Shown here one piece after another: positions 27,373 through 34,782 of a stretch of DNA of 64,000 nt. Every line of letters begins with the position of its first letter. The first letter of the stretch is position 1. This DNA comes from Bradyrhizobium huanghuaihaiense (lineage in GTDB: Bacteria > Pseudomonadota > Alphaproteobacteria > Rhizobiales > Xanthobacteraceae). The position numbers were made by a program, and so were the translations under genes. Under the pieces are notes generated by a model. That model made no database searches, was not told where the DNA came from, and worked only from the letters and a program-made list of their open reading frames with translations. The stretch spans positions 31,833-95,832 of the forward strand of contig NZ_VLLA01000001.1 of NCBI RefSeq assembly GCF_007830635.1. Direction: 5' to 3'.

Positions 27373-29076
27373 CTATCGGGTCACTTCCGCCGATCGCCCG
27401 ACATTACCCGGCGGACGCGGAATCGCGGGGTTCTGCGCCGGATTGCGCGGCCCGGGCGCCGGCGCCAGTTGACGCGGCGCCGGCGGCGGCGAGCCGAAGC
27501 CGAAGAAATCCCGGAATGACGGCGCGGCCTGCGCCGGCTGCTGCTGCTGTGGCGCGACCGGCGGCTTCTTCGGCGCGAGCTTGGGAGGGGCGATCGCAGC
27601 GGCCGCACCCGATGCATTGGGAGAGGCGGTGGCGCCGTCAGGCGTCGTCGCCGCCATCGGCGTATCACCCTTGGCCTGCTCGCGGCCGACCTCACGGCGC
27701 GGCCAGGCGTAATCGTCGGCGCGTCCGGCGGGCGCCGTCAGCGGCTCGCCCTTCACCATCGTCTTCGCCGCGAGCGCATCGACGGCGGCGGGACGCGAGC
27801 CCGGGCCGCCCAGCAATTGATCGGTCGAGATCGAGGCCGCGACCAGCGGCACGATCGGGCCGGCCAGCGGCCGCGGCGCCGGCTTGCCGGGCTCGGCGCT
27901 GGTGTCGGGCGTCGCAGGCTCGCTCGGCAGCGCGATCGGGCCGGAGCGCCCCGCCAGCAGGCGCGTGATCTCGCGCTCGACATAGTGGGCGAGTTTTCGC
28001 GCGCCCGGCTTGGTGAAGTAGACGCCGTCGGAGCTGCGGAGCTGGCGGATCTGGCCTTCGAAGTCGGGGCCCTTCTGCAGGAAGCGGCCGGCCTCGTCGA
28101 CGAAACCGTCCCAGACATCGACATAGGTGATGCCGGCCTTGGCCGCGCCCTCGCGATAGAGCGAATCCAGGAACAGCATGTCGGCCGTCCCCTTCTGTCC
28201 CCGGATCGCGGGCAGGCCGACCCAGAGCACCGGCACGCCCTTGGCCTTGAGCAGATTGGCCAGCTCCTCGACCTTCTTGGTGTAGAGCTCGACCCAGCGC
28301 TCGTCGCGGAATTCGTAGAGGCCGTTGGGATTGCGCGCCGTCTTTTCCGGAGCGGCCGCCGGCGTGTCGGCATTGTCGGCGTCATCCTGCGGCAGGTCGG
28401 CATCGGCAGGCTTGTCGTCCGGCTTGGCGGCGGTGTCGGGCTTGGCGTCGCCGGGCTTCGCCGGTTGCTTGGCGCGGGCGCCCTTGTCGTTCTTCTTGTC
28501 CTTGTCTTTGTCCTTGTCCGACTTGTCGGCGACAGGTTCGCGGATCGCGATGCGATCGTTGAGGCCGAGCATGACGACGATCACGTCGGGCTTCTCGGTC
28601 TCGAGGATGCCCTTCGCCGCCGCAGTCCAGTCCGAAGGCTCGCCCTTCGGCTGGTACTTGATCAGGCCGGACGTGGTCTTGTGCTTGCGGATCACGCCCA
28701 TGTCGGGCTGCTCGCTATAGGCATCTTCGAGGCCGTAGGCGAGCCAGTCGGCCATGGCGTCGCCGATCACCAGCACGTTCTTGTCGGGCGTGGTGTCGCG
28801 CTTGGCTGGTGCCGGTGCGCGCGAAAAATCCTGGCGCGGCGCCTGCTGCTGTTGCTGCTGGAACGGCGCGAAGAAGTCGCCGCCGAACCATCCACCGCCG
28901 CCTCCGCCCTGGCGCGGCGGCGGGGCCGAACGCTGCGGCGGGCCGCCGAAGCCGGGGAAGTTGAAGAACTGCGCGGAAGCGGGCCCCGCGACCGAGACCA
29001 ATATCGCAAGCGCCGTCCCCAGCGCGATTAGCGGGCCGGTCTCGGTCAGCGCCTTGAACAGGGACTTCTTCGACAT
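27373..29076 (-). CDS. Exported SGNH/GDSL-type hydrolase (DUF459)
   Basis: The 567-residue product has a membrane-spanning signal (about residues 15-37). A Pro/Gly/Gln-rich linker follows with runs of Gly and Gln (about 45-80). The domain then starts at KNVLVIGDAMADWLAYGL, where GDAMA takes the place of the GDS block, and continues with VVMLGLNDR as the Asn block. A charged repeat DKDKDKDKKNDK interrupts it. The C-terminal third is a Pro/Ala-rich tail. DUF459 members are thought to be periplasmic esterases or acyltransferases; Ser is absent from the usual GDS spot, so activity is uncertain. The lytic transglycosylase gene lies upstream on the same strand. Confidence 0.8.
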   Translation of the reverse strand: MSKKSLFKALTETGPLIALGTALAILVSVAGPASAQFFNFPGFGGPPQRSAPPPRQGGGGGGWFGGDFFAPFQQQQQQAPRQDFSRAPAPAKRDTTPDKNVLVIGDAMADWLAYGLEDAYSEQPDMGVIRKHKTTSGLIKYQPKGEPSDWTAAAKGILETEKPDVIVVMLGLNDRIAIREPVADKSDKDKDKDKKNDKGARAKQPAKPGDAKPDTAAKPDDKPADADLPQDDADNADTPAAAPEKTARNPNGLYEFRDERWVELYTKKVEELANLLKAKGVPVLWVGLPAIRGQKGTADMLFLDSLYREGAAKAGITYVDVWDGFVDEAGRFLQKGPDFEGQIRQLRSSDGVYFTKPGARKLAHYVEREITRLLAGRSGPIALPSEPATPDTSAEPGKPAPRPLAGPIVPLVAASISTDQLLGGPGSRPAAVDALAAKTMVKGEPLTAPAGRADDYAWPRREVGREQAKGDTPMAATTPDGATASPNASGAAAAIAPPKLAPKKPPVAPQQQQPAQAAPSFRDFFGFGSPPPAPRQLAPAPGPRNPAQNPAIPRPPGNVGRSAEVTR

Positions 29077-29257
29077 GCGATCTGGGCCGCGCGCAATGGG
29101 GTCTGGAATTGGCTCGATATAATAACGGAATTGGGCGCCAAACGGGCAGATTCCGTTGCGGATTTTTGACGGATTCTCGCGCCATACACCGGGGAACAGC
29201 CGCCCCCGTCAAGACCGCCGGGTAAAATCCCTGTTCAGGGTTACTTTCGGCGCGATT

Positions 29258-30643
29258 TTACCGCCCGCGCAGCCGGTCCAGAGCGTCGGAGGAGGCAAAT
29301 CCGTCCGCCGGCACCCCAATCGAGGCCTGGAAGTTGCGGAGCGCCTCCCGTGTCTGGCCGCCGAACTGGCCGTCCGGGGTGCCCTTGTAGAAGCCGCGCT
29401 GGGCCAGAAGCTGTTGCAGTTCCAGCCGCTCGGTGCGGGACAGCTCGCGCTCCTGGCGCGGCCAGGGCTGCACGAAGGGCTGCCCCCCGCGCAGGCGGTC
29501 GGCGAAATGGCCGATCGCCAGCGCATAGGCCTCGGCCGGGTTGTACTTCATGATGACGCGGTAGTTCTGCAGCATCAGGAAGCCCGGGCCCTGCGCGCCC
29601 GCCGGCGCCAGCAGATAGGCTTTCTCCGCCGGGTTCGGGAAAGGCTGGTTGGTCGGGCGCTTCAGCCCGAGCTTCTCCCACTGCGCAATCGTCTGCGCCT
29701 TGGCGCGGTCGGCCAGCATGTAGTTGAACCCTTGCGGCACCACGACCTCGAAGCCCCAGGTCTGGCCGGACTGCCAGCCGTCCTTCTTCAGATTGTTGGC
29801 GGTCGACGCAATCAGGTCGGTCGGATTGTCGACGACGTCGCGCCGTCCGTCGCCGTCGCCGTCGACGGCAAAGCGCTTGAACGCGGTCGGCATGAACTGG
29901 GTCGGGCCGAAGGCGCCGGCCCAGGAGCCGCGCATCTGCTCCGGACGCAGATCGCCGCGGTTGAGGATCTCCAATGCGGAGAGGAATTCGTCCTTGAAAT
30001 AGGCCTGGCGGCGGCCGATGCAGGCGAGCGTCGCGGTCGATTGCAGCACGCTGCGATCGCCCATCTGCGTCGAGTAATTGGACTCGATGCCCCAGATCGA
30101 GGCGATGATGTAGCGATCGACGCCGGTGACCTTTTCCGTGGCATCGAACTGCGCCTTGTATTTGGCAAGCACCTCGCGGCCCTTGGCGAGGCGATTGTCG
30201 TTCACGAGGATGTCGAGATAATCCCAGATCGATTTTGTGAACTCCGGCTGCGAGTCCATCAGGTCCATGATGCGCAGGTCGGGGCTGAGGCCCGCGGTGA
30301 AGCGCTGGAAGTTGTCCTGGGTGATGCCGCGCCGTGCGGCATCGGGCCACATCCCGGCAACGCAATTGTCGAAATTGCCGGCGGCTTCGCGGATCGCGGC
30401 GGCCGTCATCAGCGGATGGCCGGAGGCGCCGTCCTCGCCGCTCCAGGGTTGCGCGCCGCCTGGGCTTGGTGCGCCTTGCGAGGGCGCGGGATTCGTCCCG
30501 GAGAAAATGCCGCCGAACAGGTTCGACAGCCCGTTCTGCGACTGGGCGTATGCATGAACCGGCAGCAACAAGGCGGCCGCAATCACAGCTCCACCGGTCA
30601 CGGATGCCGCACGTTTTGCCAGCCCTGCCATCGATTGCATCAT
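29258..30643 (-). CDS. Lytic murein transglycosylase (MltB type) with peptidoglycan-binding domain
   Basis: The 461-residue protein has a signal peptide (about residues 1-30, ending HAYAQ). A catalytic domain includes WGIESNYST, whose Glu is the expected acid of SLT_2/MltB enzymes. A C-terminal PG_binding_1 domain follows (LLAQRGFYKGTPDGQFGG at about 400-418). It cuts glycan strands to 1,6-anhydro ends in the periplasm. ATG 30643 follows AGGTGGGAC; several upstream ATGs exist but would put residues in front of the signal. It may be co-transcribed with the DUF459 gene, 181 bases away. Confidence 0.93.
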   Translation of the reverse strand: MMQSMAGLAKRAASVTGGAVIAAALLLPVHAYAQSQNGLSNLFGGIFSGTNPAPSQGAPSPGGAQPWSGEDGASGHPLMTAAAIREAAGNFDNCVAGMWPDAARRGITQDNFQRFTAGLSPDLRIMDLMDSQPEFTKSIWDYLDILVNDNRLAKGREVLAKYKAQFDATEKVTGVDRYIIASIWGIESNYSTQMGDRSVLQSTATLACIGRRQAYFKDEFLSALEILNRGDLRPEQMRGSWAGAFGPTQFMPTAFKRFAVDGDGDGRRDVVDNPTDLIASTANNLKKDGWQSGQTWGFEVVVPQGFNYMLADRAKAQTIAQWEKLGLKRPTNQPFPNPAEKAYLLAPAGAQGPGFLMLQNYRVIMKYNPAEAYALAIGHFADRLRGGQPFVQPWPRQERELSRTERLELQQLLAQRGFYKGTPDGQFGGQTREALRNFQASIGVPADGFASSDALDRLRGR

Positions 30644-30843
30644 GTCCCACCTGTCCGGCCAAAAATCCGTCATCAGGAGGCCCGGTACCGGTTGCCAATA
30701 GCTTAACAAAGGTGAAATTTTAGTGGCTTCTTTTTTCTTAACTCTGTGATCGCGAGGCCCCACATCCGCCTTTGTTAGCGGCTGCAAACAGTCTAGCAAG
30801 ACACCATTGCTCCCTTCACGTCCTCAGGTATTCGATCAATCCC

Positions 30844-31719
30844 ATGAAAATTCGCAAAGCCGTATTCCCCGTCGCCGGCCTCGGCACCCGCGTCCTGCCC
30901 GCCACCAAGGCGATGCCGAAGGAGATGTTGACCATCGTCGACAAGCCGCTGATCCAGTACGTGTATGACGAGGCGAGGGAGGCCGGCATCGAGCACTTCA
31001 TCTTCGTCACCGGCCGCAACAAAAACGTCATAGAAGATCATTTCGACAAGATGTTCGAGCTCGACGCCACGCTGGCTGCACGCGGCAAGAAGGCCGAGCA
31101 GGAGATCCTGGCGCAGAACCAGCCGGATGCCGGCGCCGTCAGCTTCACCCGCCAGCAGGCGCCGCTCGGCCTCGGCCACGCGGTCTGGTGTGCACGCGAC
31201 ATCGTCGGCAACGAGCCGTTCGCGGTCGTGCTGCCGGACGAGCTCGTGCTCAACACGCCCGGCTGCCTGAAGCAGATGATCGAGACCGCCGCAACGCTCG
31301 GCGAGAAATCCAATGTCATCGCGGTCGAGGCGGTGCCCGATCATCTCACCCATCAATACGGCATCTGCGGCGTCGGCAAACGCACCGGCAAGATGTTCGA
31401 GGTCGACGGCATGGTCGAGAAGCCGGCCAAGGGCACCGCGCCCTCCAACCTCTCGATCACCGGCCGCTACATCCTGCAGCCGGAGATCTTCAAGATCCTC
31501 GAAACGCAGGAGCGCGGCGCCGGCGGCGAGATCCAGCTCACCGACGCCATGATCGGCCTCGCCAAGTCGCAGAAATTCTACGGCGTCGAGTTCGAGGGCG
31601 AGCGCCATGATTGCGGCTCCAAGCCCGGCTTCCTCCGCGCCAACATCGCCTACGGCCTCAAGCGCCCCGAGCTGCGCGACGGGCTGATCGCGGAGATGAA
31701 GAAGTATCTGGGGCAGTAG
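30844..31719 (+). CDS. galU: UTP-glucose-1-phosphate uridylyltransferase
   Basis: The 291-residue enzyme makes UDP-glucose, the donor for exopolysaccharide, cyclic glucan and LPS. The nucleotidyltransferase start VFPVAGLGTRVLPATKAMPK and the Lys of KPLIQY are present. Other family stretches are QAPLGLGHAVWCA and GRYILQPEIF. The length is usual. It diverges from the lytic transglycosylase gene with 200 bases between. Confidence 0.97.
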   Translation: MKIRKAVFPVAGLGTRVLPATKAMPKEMLTIVDKPLIQYVYDEAREAGIEHFIFVTGRNKNVIEDHFDKMFELDATLAARGKKAEQEILAQNQPDAGAVSFTRQQAPLGLGHAVWCARDIVGNEPFAVVLPDELVLNTPGCLKQMIETAATLGEKSNVIAVEAVPDHLTHQYGICGVGKRTGKMFEVDGMVEKPAKGTAPSNLSITGRYILQPEIFKILETQERGAGGEIQLTDAMIGLAKSQKFYGVEFEGERHDCGSKPGFLRANIAYGLKRPELRDGLIAEMKKYLGQ

Positions 31720-31735
31720 CCGCCACATATTCCGC

Positions 31736-31863
31736 TGTCGTCCCGGCGAAGGCCGGGACCCATGACCACAGGGAGTGGTTTGGCGAAGACTCGCAGTTCG
31801 GTACTGCTACCGACTGCAATCGATAGATTACGCGGTATGGGTCCCGGCCTTCGCCGGGACGAC
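31736..31863. repeat. Intergenic repeat, family C copy 2
   Basis: TGTCGTCCCGGCGAAGGCCGGGACCC and the reverse CGGCCTTCGCCGGGACGAC are given here by position, at the two ends. The core holds TTTGGCGAAGACTCG and CAATCGATAGATTACGCGG, as in the copy at 4231-4360. Confidence 0.9.
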
Positions 31864-31880
31864 GCCGTTGATGTAACCCC

Positions 31881-33377
31881 TCACGCCACCAGCGACAGCT
31901 TCGGCAGGCTCGCGACCACGGACTGGTTGCGGCCGCCGGCTTTGGCGGCGTAGAGCGCCTTGTCGGCGGCGGCGACCAGGATCGTCCAGTCCATGCCGGC
32001 GGCGGGGACGAGGCTGGCGATGCCGCAAGACACCGTCGATGCCGCCTGGTCGTCGGACCAGCCCTGCACCTTGAGGCGGATCGTCTCGGCGGTCTTGAAG
32101 GCGTCGGCTGCCGAGGTGTCCGGCAGCAGCACCGCGAATTCCTCGCCGCCATAGCGCGCGGCGCAGTCGCCGGCCCGGCGGACCGAGTCGGAAATGCAGA
32201 TGGCGATGCCGACCAGCACCTGGTCGCCGGCCTGATGGCCGAAGGTGTCGTTGTAGGCCTTGAAGTGATCGGCATCGATCATCAGCAGCGCGACCGGCGT
32301 CTTCTGGCGCATGGCGCGCCGCCATTCGACGTCGATGACGGTGTCGAACTTGCGGCGGTTCTTCAGGCCGGTGAGCGCATCCGTCGTCGCCAGCTCCTCG
32401 AGCTTGCGCTCGGCCTCGGCGCGCCGGCCGATCTCGCGTGCGAGCACCAGCGTCGATGCCAGCATGAACACGATCAGCGCCAGCACCACGGCGCCGATAC
32501 GATAGGCCTCCTTCTGCCACAGCTCGAACACCGCGCTCAGGGGCTTGCCGGCCACGACGAACAGCGGGCTGTCGCCGTTGCTGCGAACGTAGAGCCGCGG
32601 CGTGGTGTCGACCGGGCCTTGCCCTGCATAGGAGGTGCCGGCGCGGAGATTGTCGGCCTTCCAGTTCTGACGGTCGTTCAAATTCCTGCCGATCACGTCG
32701 AGGTCGAACGGCCGCCGCATCATGATGGTGCGGTCGCGCTTGAGCACCGTGATGGTGTCTTCGGGATCGAGGCTCAGGCGTTCGAACAATTCGTGGAAAT
32801 AGCTGAAGCGGATCGAGCCGGTGACGACGCCGAGGAAGCCGCCGTCGGTGTCGCTGATGCGCCGGCTCAGCACGATCGAATAGGCGCCGCGGAACAGCAT
32901 CGGGCGGCTGATGAAGAGGCCGGCGCCGGGATTGTCACGGTGAACCCTAAAATAGTCTTCGTCGCCGCGGTTCTCGGGAGAGGGGTCGAGCGTGGAGGCG
33001 TCGATGGTCAGGCGGCCCTCCGAATCATAGACCTGGATGGCGCCGAAATGCCGGGCCGTCGTCGCATGATCGAACAGGATGAGGTGGCGGACCGGCTTCG
33101 AGACTGTGGCGAGCTCCGGCAGCAGCATGTTGCTGGCGACCGCCTTCAGCGACAAATCGTAGATTTCGATGTTGCGGCTGATGTCGGATTCGATGGTCGT
33201 GGCGAGGTTTTCCAGGGTCTGGCGGGCCAGCGCCTCTTCGCCGCGGCGCATGTCGAGCATGACGTTGACGCAAATGGCGGAAAAGCCGATCACCGTCACC
33301 ACGGACGAGATGATCAGCAGTTTCGCCGAAATCCGCCACGGCCGGCGGGCCATGACTTCGCGCCATCCAGACAGCAT
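31881..33377 (-). CDS. Membrane diguanylate cyclase with periplasmic Cache-type sensor
   Basis: The 498-residue protein has a membrane helix near residue 20-40, a periplasmic sensor of about 240 residues, and a second helix at about 290-310 (AVVLALIVFMLASTLVLA). A GGDEF domain follows. The active-site motif is RYGGEEF, and the inhibitory RXXD site is kept as RAGD five residues earlier. It should make c-di-GMP from GTP and be limited by its product. ATG 33377 follows GGGAGCAAACG and is chosen over the upstream in-frame ATG at 33449. A possible c-di-GMP-breaking enzyme sits 1.4 kb away on the same strand. Confidence 0.93.
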   Translation of the reverse strand: MLSGWREVMARRPWRISAKLLIISSVVTVIGFSAICVNVMLDMRRGEEALARQTLENLATTIESDISRNIEIYDLSLKAVASNMLLPELATVSKPVRHLILFDHATTARHFGAIQVYDSEGRLTIDASTLDPSPENRGDEDYFRVHRDNPGAGLFISRPMLFRGAYSIVLSRRISDTDGGFLGVVTGSIRFSYFHELFERLSLDPEDTITVLKRDRTIMMRRPFDLDVIGRNLNDRQNWKADNLRAGTSYAGQGPVDTTPRLYVRSNGDSPLFVVAGKPLSAVFELWQKEAYRIGAVVLALIVFMLASTLVLAREIGRRAEAERKLEELATTDALTGLKNRRKFDTVIDVEWRRAMRQKTPVALLMIDADHFKAYNDTFGHQAGDQVLVGIAICISDSVRRAGDCAARYGGEEFAVLLPDTSAADAFKTAETIRLKVQGWSDDQAASTVSCGIASLVPAAGMDWTILVAAADKALYAAKAGGRNQSVVASLPKLSLVA

Positions 33378-33453
33378 CGTTTGCTCCCGACCCTGATGGA
33401 TGCGCCCTAAACCTTGAGCAGTGTTTAAGCTGGTACGGCGCTGCCGCAATGAG

Positions 33454-33468
33454 TTAAGAATCGGTTGA
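33454..33468. promoter_or_regulatory. Weak CtrA-like site
   Basis: TTAA, seven bases, then TTGA fits the CtrA box (TTAA-N7-TTAA) with one mismatch. It sits between the divergent cyclase and DUF7662 genes. A single imperfect match is easy to find by chance. Confidence 0.25.
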
Positions 33469-33532
33469 TGCGGCTAGCGGTTTTCGGCAGGCCTCATGTG
33501 AAGAGATCCGGGCTGCGGACGAGAGGACGAGT

Positions 33533-33793
33533 GTGAACGACTACGACACGTTGCGCGATTATCTACTGCGGCAGAAGCAGGCGGAATTCGTGCTGACCTT
33601 CGAAGAGATCGAGGAGATCATCGGTGCGGCGCTGCCGCGCGCGGCCAATCGTGCCTCATGGTGGGACAGCCTGCGCAGCCCCGACATCCAGATGCCGCAG
33701 CGCGAAGCCTGCCTCGCCGCCGGCTTCGTGGCGACACGGATGCCCGATGGCCAGAGCGTGCGGTTCAGGAAGAAGAGCGAGCGGCGGCGGTAG
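33533..33793 (+). CDS. Small DUF7662-like protein, 86 aa
   Basis: The start is GTG 33533. The product contains YDTLRDYLLRQKQAEFVLTFEEIEEIIG followed by LP and WW, quoted by position (about residues 3-45). This pattern (Y-L-TFEEIE-IIG-LP-W) is seen in DUF7662 domains, found as small proteins or fused to nucleases and regulators. Its function is unknown. A basic tail ends RFRKKSERRR. It stands alone, followed at once by a repeat. Confidence 0.75.
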   Translation: MNDYDTLRDYLLRQKQAEFVLTFEEIEEIIGAALPRAANRASWWDSLRSPDIQMPQREACLAAGFVATRMPDGQSVRFRKKSERRR

Positions 33794-33802
33794 TGCACGC
33801 TC

Positions 33803-33966
33803 TCCACCCTCCCCTGGAGGGGGAGGGTCGGCTCACATTGAGCGTAGCGAAATGTGAGACGGGGTGGGGTGACGGTCTCTCTACGTCCAACGGTGCCCGA
33901 GTGGAGAGATCACCCCACCCTGCTCGCGCTGCGCGCGATCGACCCTCCCCCTCCAGGGGAGGGTAA
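33803..33966. repeat. Intergenic palindromic repeat, family H copy 1
   Basis: CCCTCCCCTGGAGGGGGAGGGT and the reverse complement at about 33942-33963 frame an inner ACGGGGTGGGGTGA / TCACCCCACCCTG pair. A copy begins at 63902. Confidence 0.85.
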
Positions 33967-33977
33967 GACAAGAGTAT

Positions 33978-34067
33978 CGTAGGGTGGGCAAAGCGGAGCG
34001 TGCCCACCACCTCTGTCGTAGGGTTGGATGGTGGGCACGGCGCAAGTGCGCCTTTGCCTACCCTACG
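33978..34067. repeat. Intergenic palindromic repeat, family D copy 2
   Basis: CGTAGGGTGGGCAAAGCGG and GCCTTTGCCTACCCTACG are inverted ends. It directly follows the family H element, so two different repeats are stacked in one 341-base gap. Confidence 0.9.
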
Positions 34068-34134
34068 GTACTGGATCAAGTCCACCGCGGACGTGAGGAC
34101 GGTTGCCGCTAGCCGAGCTGTCGCGCCAAGGCCT

Positions 34135-34392
34135 TCATTGGCGCTCACGGAGCCAGCGTTCGACGTCGGCGTGTGCTCGTATCAGACACCTGGTTGTCTG
34201 CCGGTCGCAGGCGCGCATGCACACGTTCTGGCGGCCCCGAACGTCACCGGCCCCGCCGGTGTAGTCGGCACATGTGCCGATGCAGTTTGCGCCTCGATCC
34301 TCGCATCGTGCAGCCGTCACTGCTTCGGCCGAGGAGGCGAGGAACATTCCGGTGCCTATGAGGGTGATCGCGTAGAAAAGGTGCCGGCTCAT
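34135..34392 (-). CDS. Small exported cysteine-rich protein, 85 aa
   Basis: ATG 34392 follows AGGAGTTACGG. A signal peptide (HLFYAITLIGTGMFLASSAEA, about residues 4-24) is followed by a short mature part with six cysteines (RC, NC, TC, VC, AC, RC) in a 40-residue span. That suggests three disulfides in the periplasm or outside. I recognise no family. Its start overlaps the stop of a possible upstream ORF by ATGA. Confidence 0.7.
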   Translation of the reverse strand: MSRHLFYAITLIGTGMFLASSAEAVTAARCEDRGANCIGTCADYTGGAGDVRGRQNVCMRACDRQTTRCLIRAHADVERWLRERQ

Positions 34393-34559
34393 CCGTAACT
34401 CCTGAGAAGGACGCGCTTGGTCTGCTCATTCCTGTCGTTGCGCTTGACGCGTGTGAGCACGCCGAGAACGACAGTGGCGAGCCCAACGACCTTGATGACG
34501 AACCCGTTCTGGATCGAATGCTGCGCGCCAATTTTCGCGGCGGTTGAGCAGCGGCCCAT
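34389..34559 (-). CDS. Possible small membrane peptide, 56 aa, coupled to the cysteine-rich protein gene
   Basis: The frame from ATG 34559 to TGA 34389 encodes 56 residues with one hydrophobic stretch (GFVIKVVGLATVVLGVL, about residues 19-35) and a basic tail. The stop overlaps the next ATG by four bases, which is typical of coupled genes. No clear ribosome site precedes ATG 34559, and the family is unknown. It could be a chance ORF. Confidence 0.35.
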   Translation of the reverse strand: MGRCSTAAKIGAQHSIQNGFVIKVVGLATVVLGVLTRVKRNDRNEQTKRVLLRSYG

Positions 34560-34670
34560 TGATCTGGATCAAGCACGGCCTGATCGGTACCTCCACCCCG
34601 CGCGCTTTCGCGGGCGGCCCCTCAAGAAGGGGGGAGGAGGGGGGCAGTTCGCCGCTTCCAGTTGGAATCG

Positions 34671-34762
34671 GAGGGTGGGCAAAGCGAAGCGTGCCCACCA
34701 TTGGCGCGGCATGTGTGGAGGGATGGTGGGCACGGCGCAAGTGCGCCTTTGCCCACCCTACG
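34671..34762. repeat. Intergenic palindromic repeat, family D copy 3
   Basis: GAGGGTGGGCAAAGCG and CGCCTTTGCCCACCCTACG are inverted ends, with inner GTGCCCACCAT / ATGGTGGGCAC. Confidence 0.9.
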
Positions 34763-34782
34763 ATACCGGACTCGCGGGAGCC

